This document shows positions 33,181-41,219 of a DNA stretch of 64,000 nucleotides, piece after piece. This DNA comes from Phycisphaerales bacterium (GTDB taxonomy: Bacteria > Planctomycetota > Phycisphaerae > Phycisphaerales > UBA1924), in NCBI GenBank assembly GCA_905339235.1, contig CAJPFG010000017.1:124001-188000 (forward strand), read 5' to 3'. The first letter of the stretch is position 1. The number at the start of each line of letters is the position of its first letter. A program made the position numbers and the translations under genes. The notes under the pieces were generated by a model. The model worked only from the letters and a program-made list of their open reading frames with translations, searched no databases and had not been told where the DNA came from.

Positions 33181-33588
33181 GCATCAACCGCCCACCCCGC
33201 GTCCCCCGGAGCCGCCAGACAGGTGACAGCCGCGATTGACAAGCGGCTGGATCAACGTCTCTTCAAAGCCCTGTCCGACTCGACTCGCCTGCTCGTGCTT
33301 TCGTGCCTGGTCAAGTGCGGGCGGCCGTGCTCGGCCTCCGAAGTCGCGGAGTGCTGCGAGGTGGAGTTCTCGGTGGTGAACAAGCATCTGAAAATGCTCG
33401 CGGCCGCGGGCGTGCTGAGCGCCGAGAAGCGCGGGCGGACGGTCTGGTACGCCGCGCGGTGCGGGGACCTGTGCGCCCGACTCGCGCTGTTGATTGACGC
33501 GATCGCGGAATGGTGTCCGAACCTGACCTCGCCGCGCGGTCGCCGCTTCGGTCGCCCGTGCTGCTCACCCGCACTCAGGGGGGACTAG
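33175..33588 (+). CDS. arsR: ArsR-family metalloregulator
   Basis: A winged-helix repressor of about 137 residues that leaves DNA on binding arsenite or a thiophilic metal. The core has FKALSDSTRLLVLSCLVKCGRPC, a recognition helix SVVNKHLKML and the wing EKRGRTVWYA. Cysteines lie just before the recognition helix (KCGRPC, AECCEVE), where ArsR sensors bind As(III), and near the C-terminus (WCPN, RPCCSP). The start is uncertain: ATG 33175 lies only a few bases after the predicted transcription start, so the mRNA would be nearly leaderless. GTG 33223, with GGAG 11 bases upstream, would remove an unstructured leader of 16 residues. It heads arsR-arsP-arsE-arsF-arsG. Confidence 0.9.
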   Translation: MPASTAHPASPGAARQVTAAIDKRLDQRLFKALSDSTRLLVLSCLVKCGRPCSASEVAECCEVEFSVVNKHLKMLAAAGVLSAEKRGRTVWYAARCGDLCARLALLIDAIAEWCPNLTSPRGRRFGRPCCSPALRGD

Positions 33589-33590
33589 CC

Positions 33591-34889
33591 ATGCCGCGCC
33601 GCGAGTGGATCAAACTCGTCGCGCTCGCCGCGCTCTTCCTGGGAGTGTACTTGCTCCCCATCGGGTCCCCGTCCGTCGAGAGGGCCGTCGGGGAGGGGCT
33701 TCGCCTCACCCAGTGGTACGCACGCGAGCACGTGATCCTCTGCCTGCTCCCGGCCTTCCTGATCGCCGGTGCGATCGCCGCGTACGTGGACAAGGCCGCG
33801 GTGCTCAAGTATCTCGGTCCGAACGCGGGCAAGTCCGCGGCGTACGGGGTGGGGGCGGTGTCGGGCTGCATCCTGGCGGTGTGCTCATGCACCGTGCTCC
33901 CGCTCTTTGCCGGGATCTACCGGATGGGCGCGGGGCTCGGCCCGTCGATCGCGTTTCTGTACGCGGGGCCGGCCATCAACGTGCTCGCGGTCATTCTGAC
34001 GGCGCGGGTGCTCGGGGTCGAGATCGGCCTGGCGCGGGGCGTGGGCGCGGTTGCCTTCAGCATCCTGGCCGGACTGACGATGGCGATGTTCTTCGAGCGA
34101 AAAGGCGGGGAGAAGCAGCCACCCCCCGCGCTGGTCACGCCCGAGACGCACGGAGCGCGCCCCCTGCACCAACTCATCGCCCTGTTCGGGCTGATGGTCG
34201 CGGTGCTCGTCTTCGCAAACTGGAGCGGCTCGCCGGACGCCGCCGGGCTCTGGCACGCGGTCCACGCCGGCAAGTGGTGGATCACCGCCGCCGCGGCGAT
34301 TCCGCTCGCGCTCGTGCTCTGGAAATGGTTCGGCTTTCCGGCGTTGGGGCTTGCCGGCGCGGCGGCGCTTGTCGGGGCGCTCGCGCTGCTGATCCCGGGA
34401 GTGCCGAGCATCGCCTTCGCCGTCGCGGTCGTTGCCGTGTGCGTCATGATGCCGCTGTCGGGCGAGCAGGGACGAGAATGGTGGTCGCAGACCTGGGAGT
34501 ACGCCAAACTCATCACGCCGCTGCTGATCGGCGGGGTGTTCGCCGCCGGGTTGCTGCTGGGCTCGGCGCGGCAGCCCGGACTGGTGCCGGCGGCGTGGAT
34601 CGAGAATGCGGTGGGAGGGAACGGCGTGGGAGCCAATCTCGGCGCATCGGTCGTCGGCGCCTTCATGTACTTCGCCACGCTGACGGAGGTGCCGATCATC
34701 GAGCGCCTGGTCGGCTCGGGCATGGGCAAGGGCCCGGCGCTGGCCCTTCTGCTCGCGGGCCCGGCGCTTTCCCTTCCCAGCGTGCTCGTGATCCGGAGCA
34801 TCCTCGGAACGAAGAAGACCCTCGTGTACGTCATCATCATCATCGTCGGCTCAACCCTGGCGGGCCTGGCGTACGGCGCGCTGTTCTAA
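33591..34889 (+). CDS. arsP: ArsP-like permease (DUF318 family)
   Basis: A 432-residue inner-membrane permease with about ten helices and a cytosolic loop after FFERKGGEKQ. The conserved motif CSCTVLPLFAGIYRMGAGLGP places Cys98 and Cys100 in a membrane helix. In ArsP, which exports trivalent organoarsenicals, and its relatives, this region carries functional thiols. The second half repeats the fold with VGAFMYFATLTEVPIIERL. ATG 33591 follows a purine-rich CAGGGGGGA and begins two bases after the arsR stop, so the two are coupled. It may export methylated or aromatic arsenicals. The wider DUF318 family includes permeases of unknown substrate. Confidence 0.82.
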   Translation: MPRREWIKLVALAALFLGVYLLPIGSPSVERAVGEGLRLTQWYAREHVILCLLPAFLIAGAIAAYVDKAAVLKYLGPNAGKSAAYGVGAVSGCILAVCSCTVLPLFAGIYRMGAGLGPSIAFLYAGPAINVLAVILTARVLGVEIGLARGVGAVAFSILAGLTMAMFFERKGGEKQPPPALVTPETHGARPLHQLIALFGLMVAVLVFANWSGSPDAAGLWHAVHAGKWWITAAAAIPLALVLWKWFGFPALGLAGAAALVGALALLIPGVPSIAFAVAVVAVCVMMPLSGEQGREWWSQTWEYAKLITPLLIGGVFAAGLLLGSARQPGLVPAAWIENAVGGNGVGANLGASVVGAFMYFATLTEVPIIERLVGSGMGKGPALALLLAGPALSLPSVLVIRSILGTKKTLVYVIIIIVGSTLAGLAYGALF

Positions 34890-34907
34890 CCCGCAAGGAG
34901 ATTTGGC

Positions 34908-35147
34908 ATGGCCACGAAGAAGATCGAAATCCTGGGCACCGGCTGCCCGAAATGCAGGTCCCTCGAGGAATCCGCCAGGCAGGCGGTCCGGCGTTTGGGG
35001 ATCGATGCCGAGATCGTCAAGGTGAACCGCATCGACGAGATCATCGCCCGCGGCGTCATGTTGACGCCCGCGATATCCATCGACGGCGTGGTCAGGTCCA
35101 GCGGTCGAGTGCTGTCACCCGCGGAGATTGAGGCCCTTCTTTCGTGA
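34908..35147 (+). CDS. Small thioredoxin-fold redox protein (ArsE-like)
   Basis: A 79-residue protein of the small redox-active disulfide family. The active site GTGCPKC has Cys13 and Cys16, followed by the helix SLEESARQAVRRL and the cis-Pro loop LTPAISIDG, which supports a thioredoxin fold. It starts 18 bases after arsP with a good AAGGAG site. Because it sits directly before arsF and arsG, it is probably the counterpart of ArsE, which together with ArsF was reported to be needed for nitroaromatic arsenical reduction. Without that context it could be any glutaredoxin-like reductant. Assignment as ArsE rests on gene order. Confidence 0.75.
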   Translation: MATKKIEILGTGCPKCRSLEESARQAVRRLGIDAEIVKVNRIDEIIARGVMLTPAISIDGVVRSSGRVLSPAEIEALLS

Positions 35148-35160
35148 AAGCGAGTCTCCC

Positions 35161-35652
35161 ATGCTTCAAGCGACCACCCCCAAGTTTTCCACGCGGTTCA
35201 AAGCGGTCGTCGGTCTCCTGCTTGTCGTCGTGGCGCTCGCGGCCCTGGCCTACGGCGGTCTGCGCGAGGCGCGGCGTGCCGCGCGGGCGGGCGCTCCCGC
35301 CCTCGCTCCTCTCGCGCAGCGTTCAGAGGTCGCGACCGTGTATTACTTCCACGGCGACACGCGCTGCGAGACATGCCTGACGATCGAGCGACAGGCCGCG
35401 GAACTGGTCCGGTCGTTCTTCGCGGCCCAGATCGCCGCGGGGCGGCTGCGGTACCTGGCGGTGAACTACGACACCCCGGAGAACCGCCATTTCCGGGAGG
35501 AGTACGACCTGGCGTTCGGTTCGGTCGTCGTGACCGACGGCGCACGCTGGGAGAACCTCGGCGACGTGTGGACGCTGGTCCATGACGATCGCGCCGGCTT
35601 TGACGCCTATCTCACGGAGCACATCCTGCCCTTCGTGGACCCGGCGCCGTGA
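35161..35652 (+). CDS. arsF: ArsF-family thioredoxin-like membrane-anchored protein
   Basis: A 163-residue protein with an N-terminal membrane anchor (about 14-33) and an exported thioredoxin-like domain beginning VYYFHGDTRCETCLTIE (Cys69 and Cys72). VNYDTPENRHF and SVVVTDGARWENL follow. This is the pattern of the 'nitrophenyl compound nitroreductase subunit ArsF' family, which acts with ArsE and ArsG in resistance to nitro- and amino-aromatic arsenicals. ATG 35161 is preferred over an upstream GTG at 35128, which lies inside the previous gene. Its stop overlaps the start of arsG (GTGA). Confidence 0.82.
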   Translation: MLQATTPKFSTRFKAVVGLLLVVVALAALAYGGLREARRAARAGAPALAPLAQRSEVATVYYFHGDTRCETCLTIERQAAELVRSFFAAQIAAGRLRYLAVNYDTPENRHFREEYDLAFGSVVVTDGARWENLGDVWTLVHDDRAGFDAYLTEHILPFVDPAP

Positions 35653-36326
35653 TCCCCGCACTCCTCACCGCGGCGTGGCTCGGCCTGCTCACCTCGGTGA
35701 GCCCCTGTCCGCTTGCGACCAATATCGCGGCCGTGGGCTACCTCGGGCGGCACGCGGCGCGCCCGCGCCGCGCGCTCTTCTCGGGCATTTGCTACGTCGC
35801 CGGAAGGACGATCTGCTACGCGATTCTCGCGGCGGTGCTCTCGATGGGGCTGGCGGCCGCGGCCGCGGCGTCGGAGACCCTCAACCGGATCGTCGGATTG
35901 CTGGTAGGCCCCGTGCTCATCATCACCGGTGGCATGATGCTCGGCCTGATTCCCGCGCCCGCCTGGAGCGGCGCACCACCCCGGATCATGGAGCGGTTGG
36001 GAAAGAGCGGCGATCAGTTGGGGGCCGCGCTGCTGGGCGCCCTGTTTGCGCTTTCGTTCTGCCCTTCCTCGGCCGCGCTGTTCTTCGGAGGCCTGCTCCC
36101 GCTGGCGACGAAGAGCGAGTCGGTCGTGCTGGTGCCGATCACGTACGGCGTGGCCACCGGCTTGCCGGTGCTCGTGTTCGCCTCAATGCTCGCGGGCGGC
36201 GGCGCGGGCATCGGGAGGCTGTTCGTCCGCGTGCAGCAGGTCGAGCGGTGGCTCCGCCTGGCCACGGGGCTGGTGATTTTGGGTGTGGGTCTGTACCTGG
36301 CAATCCGGGTGAACCTCACGGTGTAG
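35649..36326 (+). CDS. arsG: ArsG-family efflux permease (DsbD/CcdA-like fold)
   Basis: A 225-residue inner-membrane protein with about six helices in two related halves, as in CcdA/DsbD. Each half carries a Cys-Pro in a helix: Cys20 in [10 protein letters not shown] and Cys138 in [12 protein letters not shown]. This matches the aromatic aminobenzylarsenical efflux permease ArsG. It could either export the arsenical or pass electrons to ArsF, as CcdA does. The GTG start overlaps arsF (GTGA). Its last 11 bases overlap the last 11 bases of the ACR3 gene on the other strand, so the two ars units meet tail to tail. Confidence 0.83.
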   Translation: MIPALLTAAWLGLLTSVSPCPLATNIAAVGYLGRHAARPRRALFSGICYVAGRTICYAILAAVLSMGLAAAAAASETLNRIVGLLVGPVLIITGGMMLGLIPAPAWSGAPPRIMERLGKSGDQLGAALLGALFALSFCPSSAALFFGGLLPLATKSESVVLVPITYGVATGLPVLVFASMLAGGGAGIGRLFVRVQQVERWLRLATGLVILGVGLYLAIRVNLTV

Positions 36327-37479
36327 GCCGTGGGCCCGGATCGTCGCGGGCCACCCGCGGAGGCGATCGAGGCAGTCCGAACCAGCGGCGACCGATCCAG
36401 AGCGAGACCGTCACCAGACCGATGAGCACGGGCACCTCCACCAGCGGCCCGATCACCGTTGCGAACGCGACGCCGGAGGTGATGCCGAACACCGAGATCG
36501 CTACGGCGATGGCCAGTTCGAAGTTGTTCCCGCTGGCGGTGAAGGCCAGAGTCGCGGAGCGTTGATAGTCGGCCCCCACGCGCTTCGCCATCGCGAACGA
36601 CGCGAGGAACATGATCACGAAGTACAGCGTGAGCGGCGCGGCGATCCGCAGAATGTCGAGCGGGGCCGCCACGATCCGATCTCCCTTGAGGCTGAACATG
36701 ACCACGATCGTGAAGAGCAGCGCCACGAGCGTGACGGGCGCGATGCGGGGGAGGAACCGCGTGGAGTACCACTCCTCGCCCTTGATCGACCGAAGAACCA
36801 GGCGGGTCAACATCCCCGCGAAGAACGGGACGCCGAGATAGATCAGCACGCTCCTGAAGATGCTCGCCATGCTCACGTCCACGGCCGCGCCCTCCAGACC
36901 CACCAGCGGGGGCAGCCAGGTCATGAAGACCCACGCGTAGACGCCGAAGAACAGCACCTGGAAAATGCTGTTGAATGCGACCAGCCCCGCCGCGTATTCG
37001 GCGCTTCCCCGGGCGAGGTCGTTCCAGACCAGCACCATCGCGATACACCTGGCGAGCCCAACCATCACGAGCCCGAGCATGTACTCGGGCTTGTCGTGCA
37101 GAAAGACGGATGCGAGCGCGAACATCAGCAACGGCCCGACGATCCAGTTCTGGATGAGCGACAACACGAGGATCTTCCAGTCGCGGAAGATCCCCGGAAG
37201 TTCCTCGTACCGCACCTTGGCCAGGGGCGGGTACATCATCAGGATCAGCCCGATGGCGATGGGAATGTTGGTCGTTCCCGCGGTGACCCGGTCGCTCACC
37301 TCGCGCAACCCCGGCAGGAACCTGCCCGCGAGCACACCCGCGGCCATCGCCAGGAAGATCCAGAGCGTCAGATAACGATCTAGGAACGACAACCGCCCGC
37401 GACGAGTCTTATCGGGTTCGCATGACGATGCACCGAGTTCCGAAGACACTTGAGGCCTCCCGGGATTCACACGAGGCAT
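36316..37479 (-). CDS. acr3: ACR3-type arsenite efflux transporter
   Basis: A 387-residue inner-membrane antiporter that exports As(III). About ten helices are seen. The helix [20 protein letters not shown] has the conserved Cys145 needed for arsenite transport in characterised Acr3 proteins. [14 protein letters not shown] is the second hallmark. A hydrophilic N-terminal extension of about 33 residues contains one Cys. The gene converges with the arsR operon, but a candidate operator of the same form as the arsR operator sits about 110 bases upstream of its start, so the same repressor may control both. No arsenate reductase (arsC) lies beside it. Confidence 0.95.
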   Translation of the reverse strand: MPRVNPGRPQVSSELGASSCEPDKTRRGRLSFLDRYLTLWIFLAMAAGVLAGRFLPGLREVSDRVTAGTTNIPIAIGLILMMYPPLAKVRYEELPGIFRDWKILVLSLIQNWIVGPLLMFALASVFLHDKPEYMLGLVMVGLARCIAMVLVWNDLARGSAEYAAGLVAFNSIFQVLFFGVYAWVFMTWLPPLVGLEGAAVDVSMASIFRSVLIYLGVPFFAGMLTRLVLRSIKGEEWYSTRFLPRIAPVTLVALLFTIVVMFSLKGDRIVAAPLDILRIAAPLTLYFVIMFLASFAMAKRVGADYQRSATLAFTASGNNFELAIAVAISVFGITSGVAFATVIGPLVEVPVLIGLVTVSLWIGRRWFGLPRSPPRVARDDPGPRPTP

Positions 37480-37582
37480 TCGAGTCTCGCCGCCCGGCCT
37501 CGCGGGACCGCGCCCGCGGCCAAGACCCCCCGCAAAGGCCTCACCAGACTGCCCCCGTACCCGGCGCGCCGTGATTTCGTAT

Positions 37583-37603
37583 TTGCGTCACTATGCAAGT
37601 ATA
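37583..37603 (-). promoter_or_regulatory. Candidate ACR3 promoter -10 and ArsR operator
   Basis: Reading the minus strand, TATACT (37603-37598) is followed at its last T by TTGCATAGTGACGCAA (37598-37583), an imperfect palindrome with arms TTGC/GCAA. The arsR promoter has TATACT followed at its last T by TGGCATGCATATGCCA. Twelve or more of the 16 operator-region bases needed for symmetry are equivalent, and the register is identical. No good -35 box is seen. The leader to the ACR3 start is about 110 bases. Confidence 0.5.
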
Positions 37604-37675
37604 GGACCGACGCCGCGCGGACATGAGCGGACATGAGGTGGTGCTGTTCCGGCGAGTTCTGCCGGACATCACAAG

Positions 37676-37760
37676 TGGCCCCGGCGGGAGTTGAACCCGC
37701 ATGCCCCTTTCGGAGCCGCGGATTTTAAGTCCGCTGCGTCTGCCGTTCCGCCACGGGGCC
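37676..37760 (-). tRNA. tRNA-Leu (anticodon UAA)
   Basis: An 85-base class II tRNA on the minus strand. The acceptor stem pairs GGCCCCG with CGGGGCC and is followed by discriminator A. The anticodon stem GCGGA/TCCGC encloses the loop CTTAAAA, giving anticodon UAA for leucine. The extra arm is long, and the T-loop GGTTCAACTC is standard. CCA is not encoded. It lies between the ACR3 gene and the czc operon. Confidence 0.96.
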
Positions 37761-37852
37761 GACGCGGTTGATTCTACGAGAAACGCGGCGCGACCGGTGC
37801 GCGACCCTGCGTGGCCTGGTTTCCCCCGGGCGGGTAGTATTGGCCCGACCTA

Positions 37853-38272
37853 ATGCACCGCAAGCGTCCCCATCCCGCGATCGCGAGCCTGCTGCTGGTG
37901 TGGCTCTGCATCAGCACCATCGTGCTGCCCGGCGGCTTGGTGGTCTGCCGCGGCGCCGATGGCGAGGCTCGGGTCGAGTGGGGGTGCGTCCGCACGGTGC
38001 AGGGCGAATGTGCAACCGCGTGCGTCGCGCCCGACGCCGACGATCATTCCGACGAGACCGCGCCCTGCGACGATGAGCCGCTGGTGCCCGAGTTCTCGGT
38101 TACAAAGGCGTCCCAGCGGATCATGATGGACCACGCGGCGTGCGTGCCCGTCGCGATCCCGGTCGCGGACTTCACGCCCCAGCCGCCGCGCATGGCCGCG
38201 AGCCCGCGCACCGGCGGTCCGCAGCCGCCGGAGACGCTCAAGCAAGTTCGTTCCGTGATACTCCTGGTGTAG
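37853..38272 (+). CDS. Small Cys/Asp-rich secreted protein heading the czc operon
   Basis: A 139-residue protein with a basic start and signal anchor (about 9-30, IASLLLVWLCISTIVLPGG), followed by VVCRGADGEARVEWGCV and several further Cys and acidic residues (CATACVAPDADDHSDETAPCDD). It ends with a hydrophobic RSVILLV. The pattern V-x-C-x-G-x-D-G...E and a C-terminal hydrophobic end are seen in small proteins preceding heavy-metal RND operons in other bacteria. It is first in the plus-strand operon, 96 bases before czcC. The layout resembles 32595-32972, at the head of the cus operon. The likely role is periplasmic binding of Zn, Cd or Co; this is inferred. Confidence 0.65.
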   Translation: MHRKRPHPAIASLLLVWLCISTIVLPGGLVVCRGADGEARVEWGCVRTVQGECATACVAPDADDHSDETAPCDDEPLVPEFSVTKASQRIMMDHAACVPVAIPVADFTPQPPRMAASPRTGGPQPPETLKQVRSVILLV

Positions 38273-38368
38273 TCGGCGCTCAAGCGGCCAACCGGCCGCG
38301 TGCGTCCCCGCGCGCATCCCATCGCGCGCCCGTTCTTCCAGTTCCTCTGAAACTACCGGGGTATCGCC

Positions 38369-39811
38369 ATGCTCCTGCTCACCCGCGCGCAACCCGCGCT
38401 CCTTCCGTGGCCGCTCTGCGCGGCCGTCTTTGCCGTCCTTCTCGGCGCGTGCGCGGCCCCGCGCCCGGACCCGCGCGCCGAAGCCGCGGCCGCCCTTGCG
38501 CTGGGCGCCCCCGACGCGATCGTCTTCCGTGCCGACGCTGCACCACTAGACGAACCGGGCGCGCCCGACGCGCTGCCGCTGGCCCAGGCGGTGCGCCGGG
38601 CCCTTTCGAGCGAGCCGCGGATCCAGTCGGCGCTGGCGCGCGTGCGAGTGGCCATGGCCGATGCGGATCAGGCCCGCCTGCTCCCCAACCCCGTCCTCGA
38701 CGTGGCGCTGCGTTGGGGTCCGGGCAAGCCGCAGGTCGAGGTCTCCCTCGCGCAGGACTTGATCCTGGCCCTGCGTATCCCGCGGCATGCCTCCGCCGCG
38801 GACAGCCGCCTCCGACAGGCCGTGGCCGACGCCGTGACCGTCGCGCTCGACTCCGTCGCCGAGGTCCAGGAGCGCTACATCGCGGTGCAGACGCTCGAGT
38901 CGCTCGTACCCGTGCTCGTCGAGCGGTGGGAACTGGTGGACAAACTCGTCGCCACCGCCCGAGCCCGGCTCGAGGCCCAGGAAGGCACCCGCAGCGACCT
39001 TACCACGCTCGAGGCCCAACGCGTCGAACTCGACGTGGACATCGCGGAGGAGAGGAGGCAACTCGCCGAGGAGCGATTGCGACTGGCCCGGCTGATCGGC
39101 GAGCCCTCCGGCGCGGCCACGTGGCGGGTTGATCCGTGGACGGCCCCGGCGCTTGTGTCCACCGTCGAAGCCCGCTGGATCGACGCGGGGTTGCAAGGCC
39201 GGCCGGAGGTGCAGTCCGCAGCCTGGACGCTCGCCGCCCTCGGCGACGAGGCCGCGCTCACGCGACTCCTGCCATGGGAAGGGCTCGGCGCAGGCGCGGA
39301 TGCCCAGCGCGACGGCGATTGGGCTGTCGGCCCCTCGGTTTCGACACCCATACCCGTTTTCGACATGGGCCAGGCCAGGCGTGCCCGCGCAACGGCCGAG
39401 CAGATCGAGGCCCGCCACAACCTCACGCTCGCCAAGCGCAGGGTCGTGGAAGAAGTCCGCGTGGCCTTGCAATCGCTGGCCGCCAGCGCCGCAAACCTCA
39501 ACCGTGTTCAGTCGGAGTTGATCCCCCTTCAGCAGCAGCGCCGGCGGCAGGCCGAGATCGCCTACCGCGCAGGCCAGACCGATGTGACCGCCATGTTCCT
39601 TGCCGAGCAGGACCTGCGTGCCGCCCGGGCCAAGGCCATCGAGGTCGAGCAGCAAATGTCGCTCGCACTCGTCCGCCTGCAGCGAGCGGTCGGCGGTCCG
39701 GGCGTGGCCGCGACGCTCGGCGAGTCCACCCCGACAACCCCGCCCGCCGTGCCCGTGTCATCCATCAATCCAAGCCCCACCCGCGACGCTTCTCATGCCC
39801 CGAACCGCTGA
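38369..39811 (+). CDS. czcC: Outer-membrane efflux lipoprotein (CzcC/TolC family)
   Basis: A 480-residue outer-membrane channel. The signal sequence ends in a lipobox VLLGAC with Cys28. Two OEP repeats follow: ALPLAQAVRRALSSEPRIQ opens the first and RARATAEQIEARHNLTLAK the second. The end is Pro/Ser/Thr-rich. LLPNPVLDVALRWGPGKPQVE matches the N-P-x-L/F motif of CzcC-type channels. It is second in the operon; czcB follows 34 bases after the stop. It would form the outlet for the CzcB-CzcA pair. Confidence 0.88.
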   Translation: MLLLTRAQPALLPWPLCAAVFAVLLGACAAPRPDPRAEAAAALALGAPDAIVFRADAAPLDEPGAPDALPLAQAVRRALSSEPRIQSALARVRVAMADADQARLLPNPVLDVALRWGPGKPQVEVSLAQDLILALRIPRHASAADSRLRQAVADAVTVALDSVAEVQERYIAVQTLESLVPVLVERWELVDKLVATARARLEAQEGTRSDLTTLEAQRVELDVDIAEERRQLAEERLRLARLIGEPSGAATWRVDPWTAPALVSTVEARWIDAGLQGRPEVQSAAWTLAALGDEAALTRLLPWEGLGAGADAQRDGDWAVGPSVSTPIPVFDMGQARRARATAEQIEARHNLTLAKRRVVEEVRVALQSLAASAANLNRVQSELIPLQQQRRRQAEIAYRAGQTDVTAMFLAEQDLRAARAKAIEVEQQMSLALVRLQRAVGGPGVAATLGESTPTTPPAVPVSSINPSPTRDASHAPNR

Positions 39812-39845
39812 ACTCGGCCGCGCCTGCCGTGTCGGAGAACATCTC

Positions 39846-41162
39846 ATGATTCACACTCAGTCGATTCGCAATTCGCTCTCAACGATCCTGATACCCGTGC
39901 TCTCGCTCGTGCTGCTGCTCCCGTCCTGCAAGCAGCACGAGCAAGGTGATGGTCAAGACCACGGCGCTGCGTCTGCCGGGGAACAGCACGCCGACGGCCA
40001 CAACCACGGTGCCGAGGCCGAACACGCCGACGAGGTCAAACTGACGAGCGAGGCGGTCGAGCGCTACGGCGTCAGGGTGGGCGAGGCCCAAATGTGGGTG
40101 CTCAAGCCGACGTTCGTCGCCCCCGCCCGCGTGGGCTTCAACACGGAGGCGATGGCCCACGTCGGCTCGCCGCTCCGCGGCCGCGCGGTCGAGATCAAGG
40201 TGCGGCTGGGCGACCAAGTCAAAAAGGACGACCCTCTCGTCATCGTGGAGAGCCCCGAACTCGGCCAGGTCCAGGCCGACTACCTGCTCAAGCGGACGGC
40301 GTCCCAAGCAGCGGTGCCGCAGGTGGACCTCGCCAAGGCCGCCTGGGACCGCGCCAAAGGGCTCCTCGAACAGTCCCAGGGGATCTCGCTGACCGAAGTT
40401 CAGAAGCGCGAGGCCGAATACAAGGCCGCCGTTGCGAGCCTCAGGTCCGCCGAGGCGACAGCGGTCGCCGCCGAGAACGCCCTGCACCTCCTTGGGATGG
40501 ACCAGAGCGCCGTCGAAACGCTCGCCTCGACGGGTGAGATCGCTCCCCGGTACACCATCCGTGCGGCGATCGGAGGCCAGGTCGTGCAGCGCGAAGTCAC
40601 GCTGGGAGAGCTTGTTAGTCCGGAACGAGAGTCGCTGATGGTCCTCGCCGACACCGGCATCCTTTGGGTCCTCGCGGATGTTCCGGAGGCAAGGCTCCCC
40701 TCCATCGCGCCGGGCGCACACGCATGGGTCGTGGTCGGCGCAAGCACGAACAACAAGTATGAGGGGACCGTTGCGTTCATTGCGCCCCTGGTTGACCCCA
40801 CGACCCGGACCGCCCAAGTCCGCATCGAGGTCCCCAGCACCGCGCTCGGGAATGGCGCGATCAGGCCCGGGATGTTCGCGCAGGTCGAGATTGTCGCAAC
40901 AGAAGCCGGGGGCGCGGAGCCCGTGGCGCAGGTTGCGGTTCCACAGGAGGCGGTTCAGACGATCGAGGGAGGGCCCGCCGTATTCGTGCCTGTTGCCGGC
41001 GAACCCAACACGTTCCAGAAGCGGGCGCTCACGGTTGGCCCCACCGTGAGCGGGCTCGTGCCCATCCTGGCCGGGCTGGTCGAGGGCGAGAAGTTCGTCG
41101 AGGCCGGGTCGTTCATCCTGAAAGCCGAACTCGGCAAGGGCTCGGCCGCCCACGAGCATTAA
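39846..41162 (+). CDS. czcB: CzcB-like membrane fusion lipoprotein with His-rich N-terminus
   Basis: A 438-residue periplasmic adaptor. The signal sequence ends in LLLPSC (Cys28), so it is lipid-anchored. Residues about 30-62 hold eight His among Asp, Glu and Gly (HEQGDGQDHG, EQHADGHNHGAEAEH), a likely Zn/Co/Ni-binding tail like that of CzcB and CzcE proteins. The lipoyl and barrel domains follow: VGSPLRGRAVEIKVRLGDQV, ESPELGQVQADYL, RYTIRAAIGGQVV and VPEARLPSIAPGAHAWV. ATG 39846 begins the membrane segment; the frame is open further upstream within czcC. CzcA starts 57 bases downstream. Confidence 0.92.
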   Translation: MIHTQSIRNSLSTILIPVLSLVLLLPSCKQHEQGDGQDHGAASAGEQHADGHNHGAEAEHADEVKLTSEAVERYGVRVGEAQMWVLKPTFVAPARVGFNTEAMAHVGSPLRGRAVEIKVRLGDQVKKDDPLVIVESPELGQVQADYLLKRTASQAAVPQVDLAKAAWDRAKGLLEQSQGISLTEVQKREAEYKAAVASLRSAEATAVAAENALHLLGMDQSAVETLASTGEIAPRYTIRAAIGGQVVQREVTLGELVSPERESLMVLADTGILWVLADVPEARLPSIAPGAHAWVVVGASTNNKYEGTVAFIAPLVDPTTRTAQVRIEVPSTALGNGAIRPGMFAQVEIVATEAGGAEPVAQVAVPQEAVQTIEGGPAVFVPVAGEPNTFQKRALTVGPTVSGLVPILAGLVEGEKFVEAGSFILKAELGKGSAAHEH

Positions 41163-41219
41163 CCAACCACGCCGTCAGACTTCGCCCCCGACGCCTCGCC
41201 CCAACCACAGAGACCCGCC

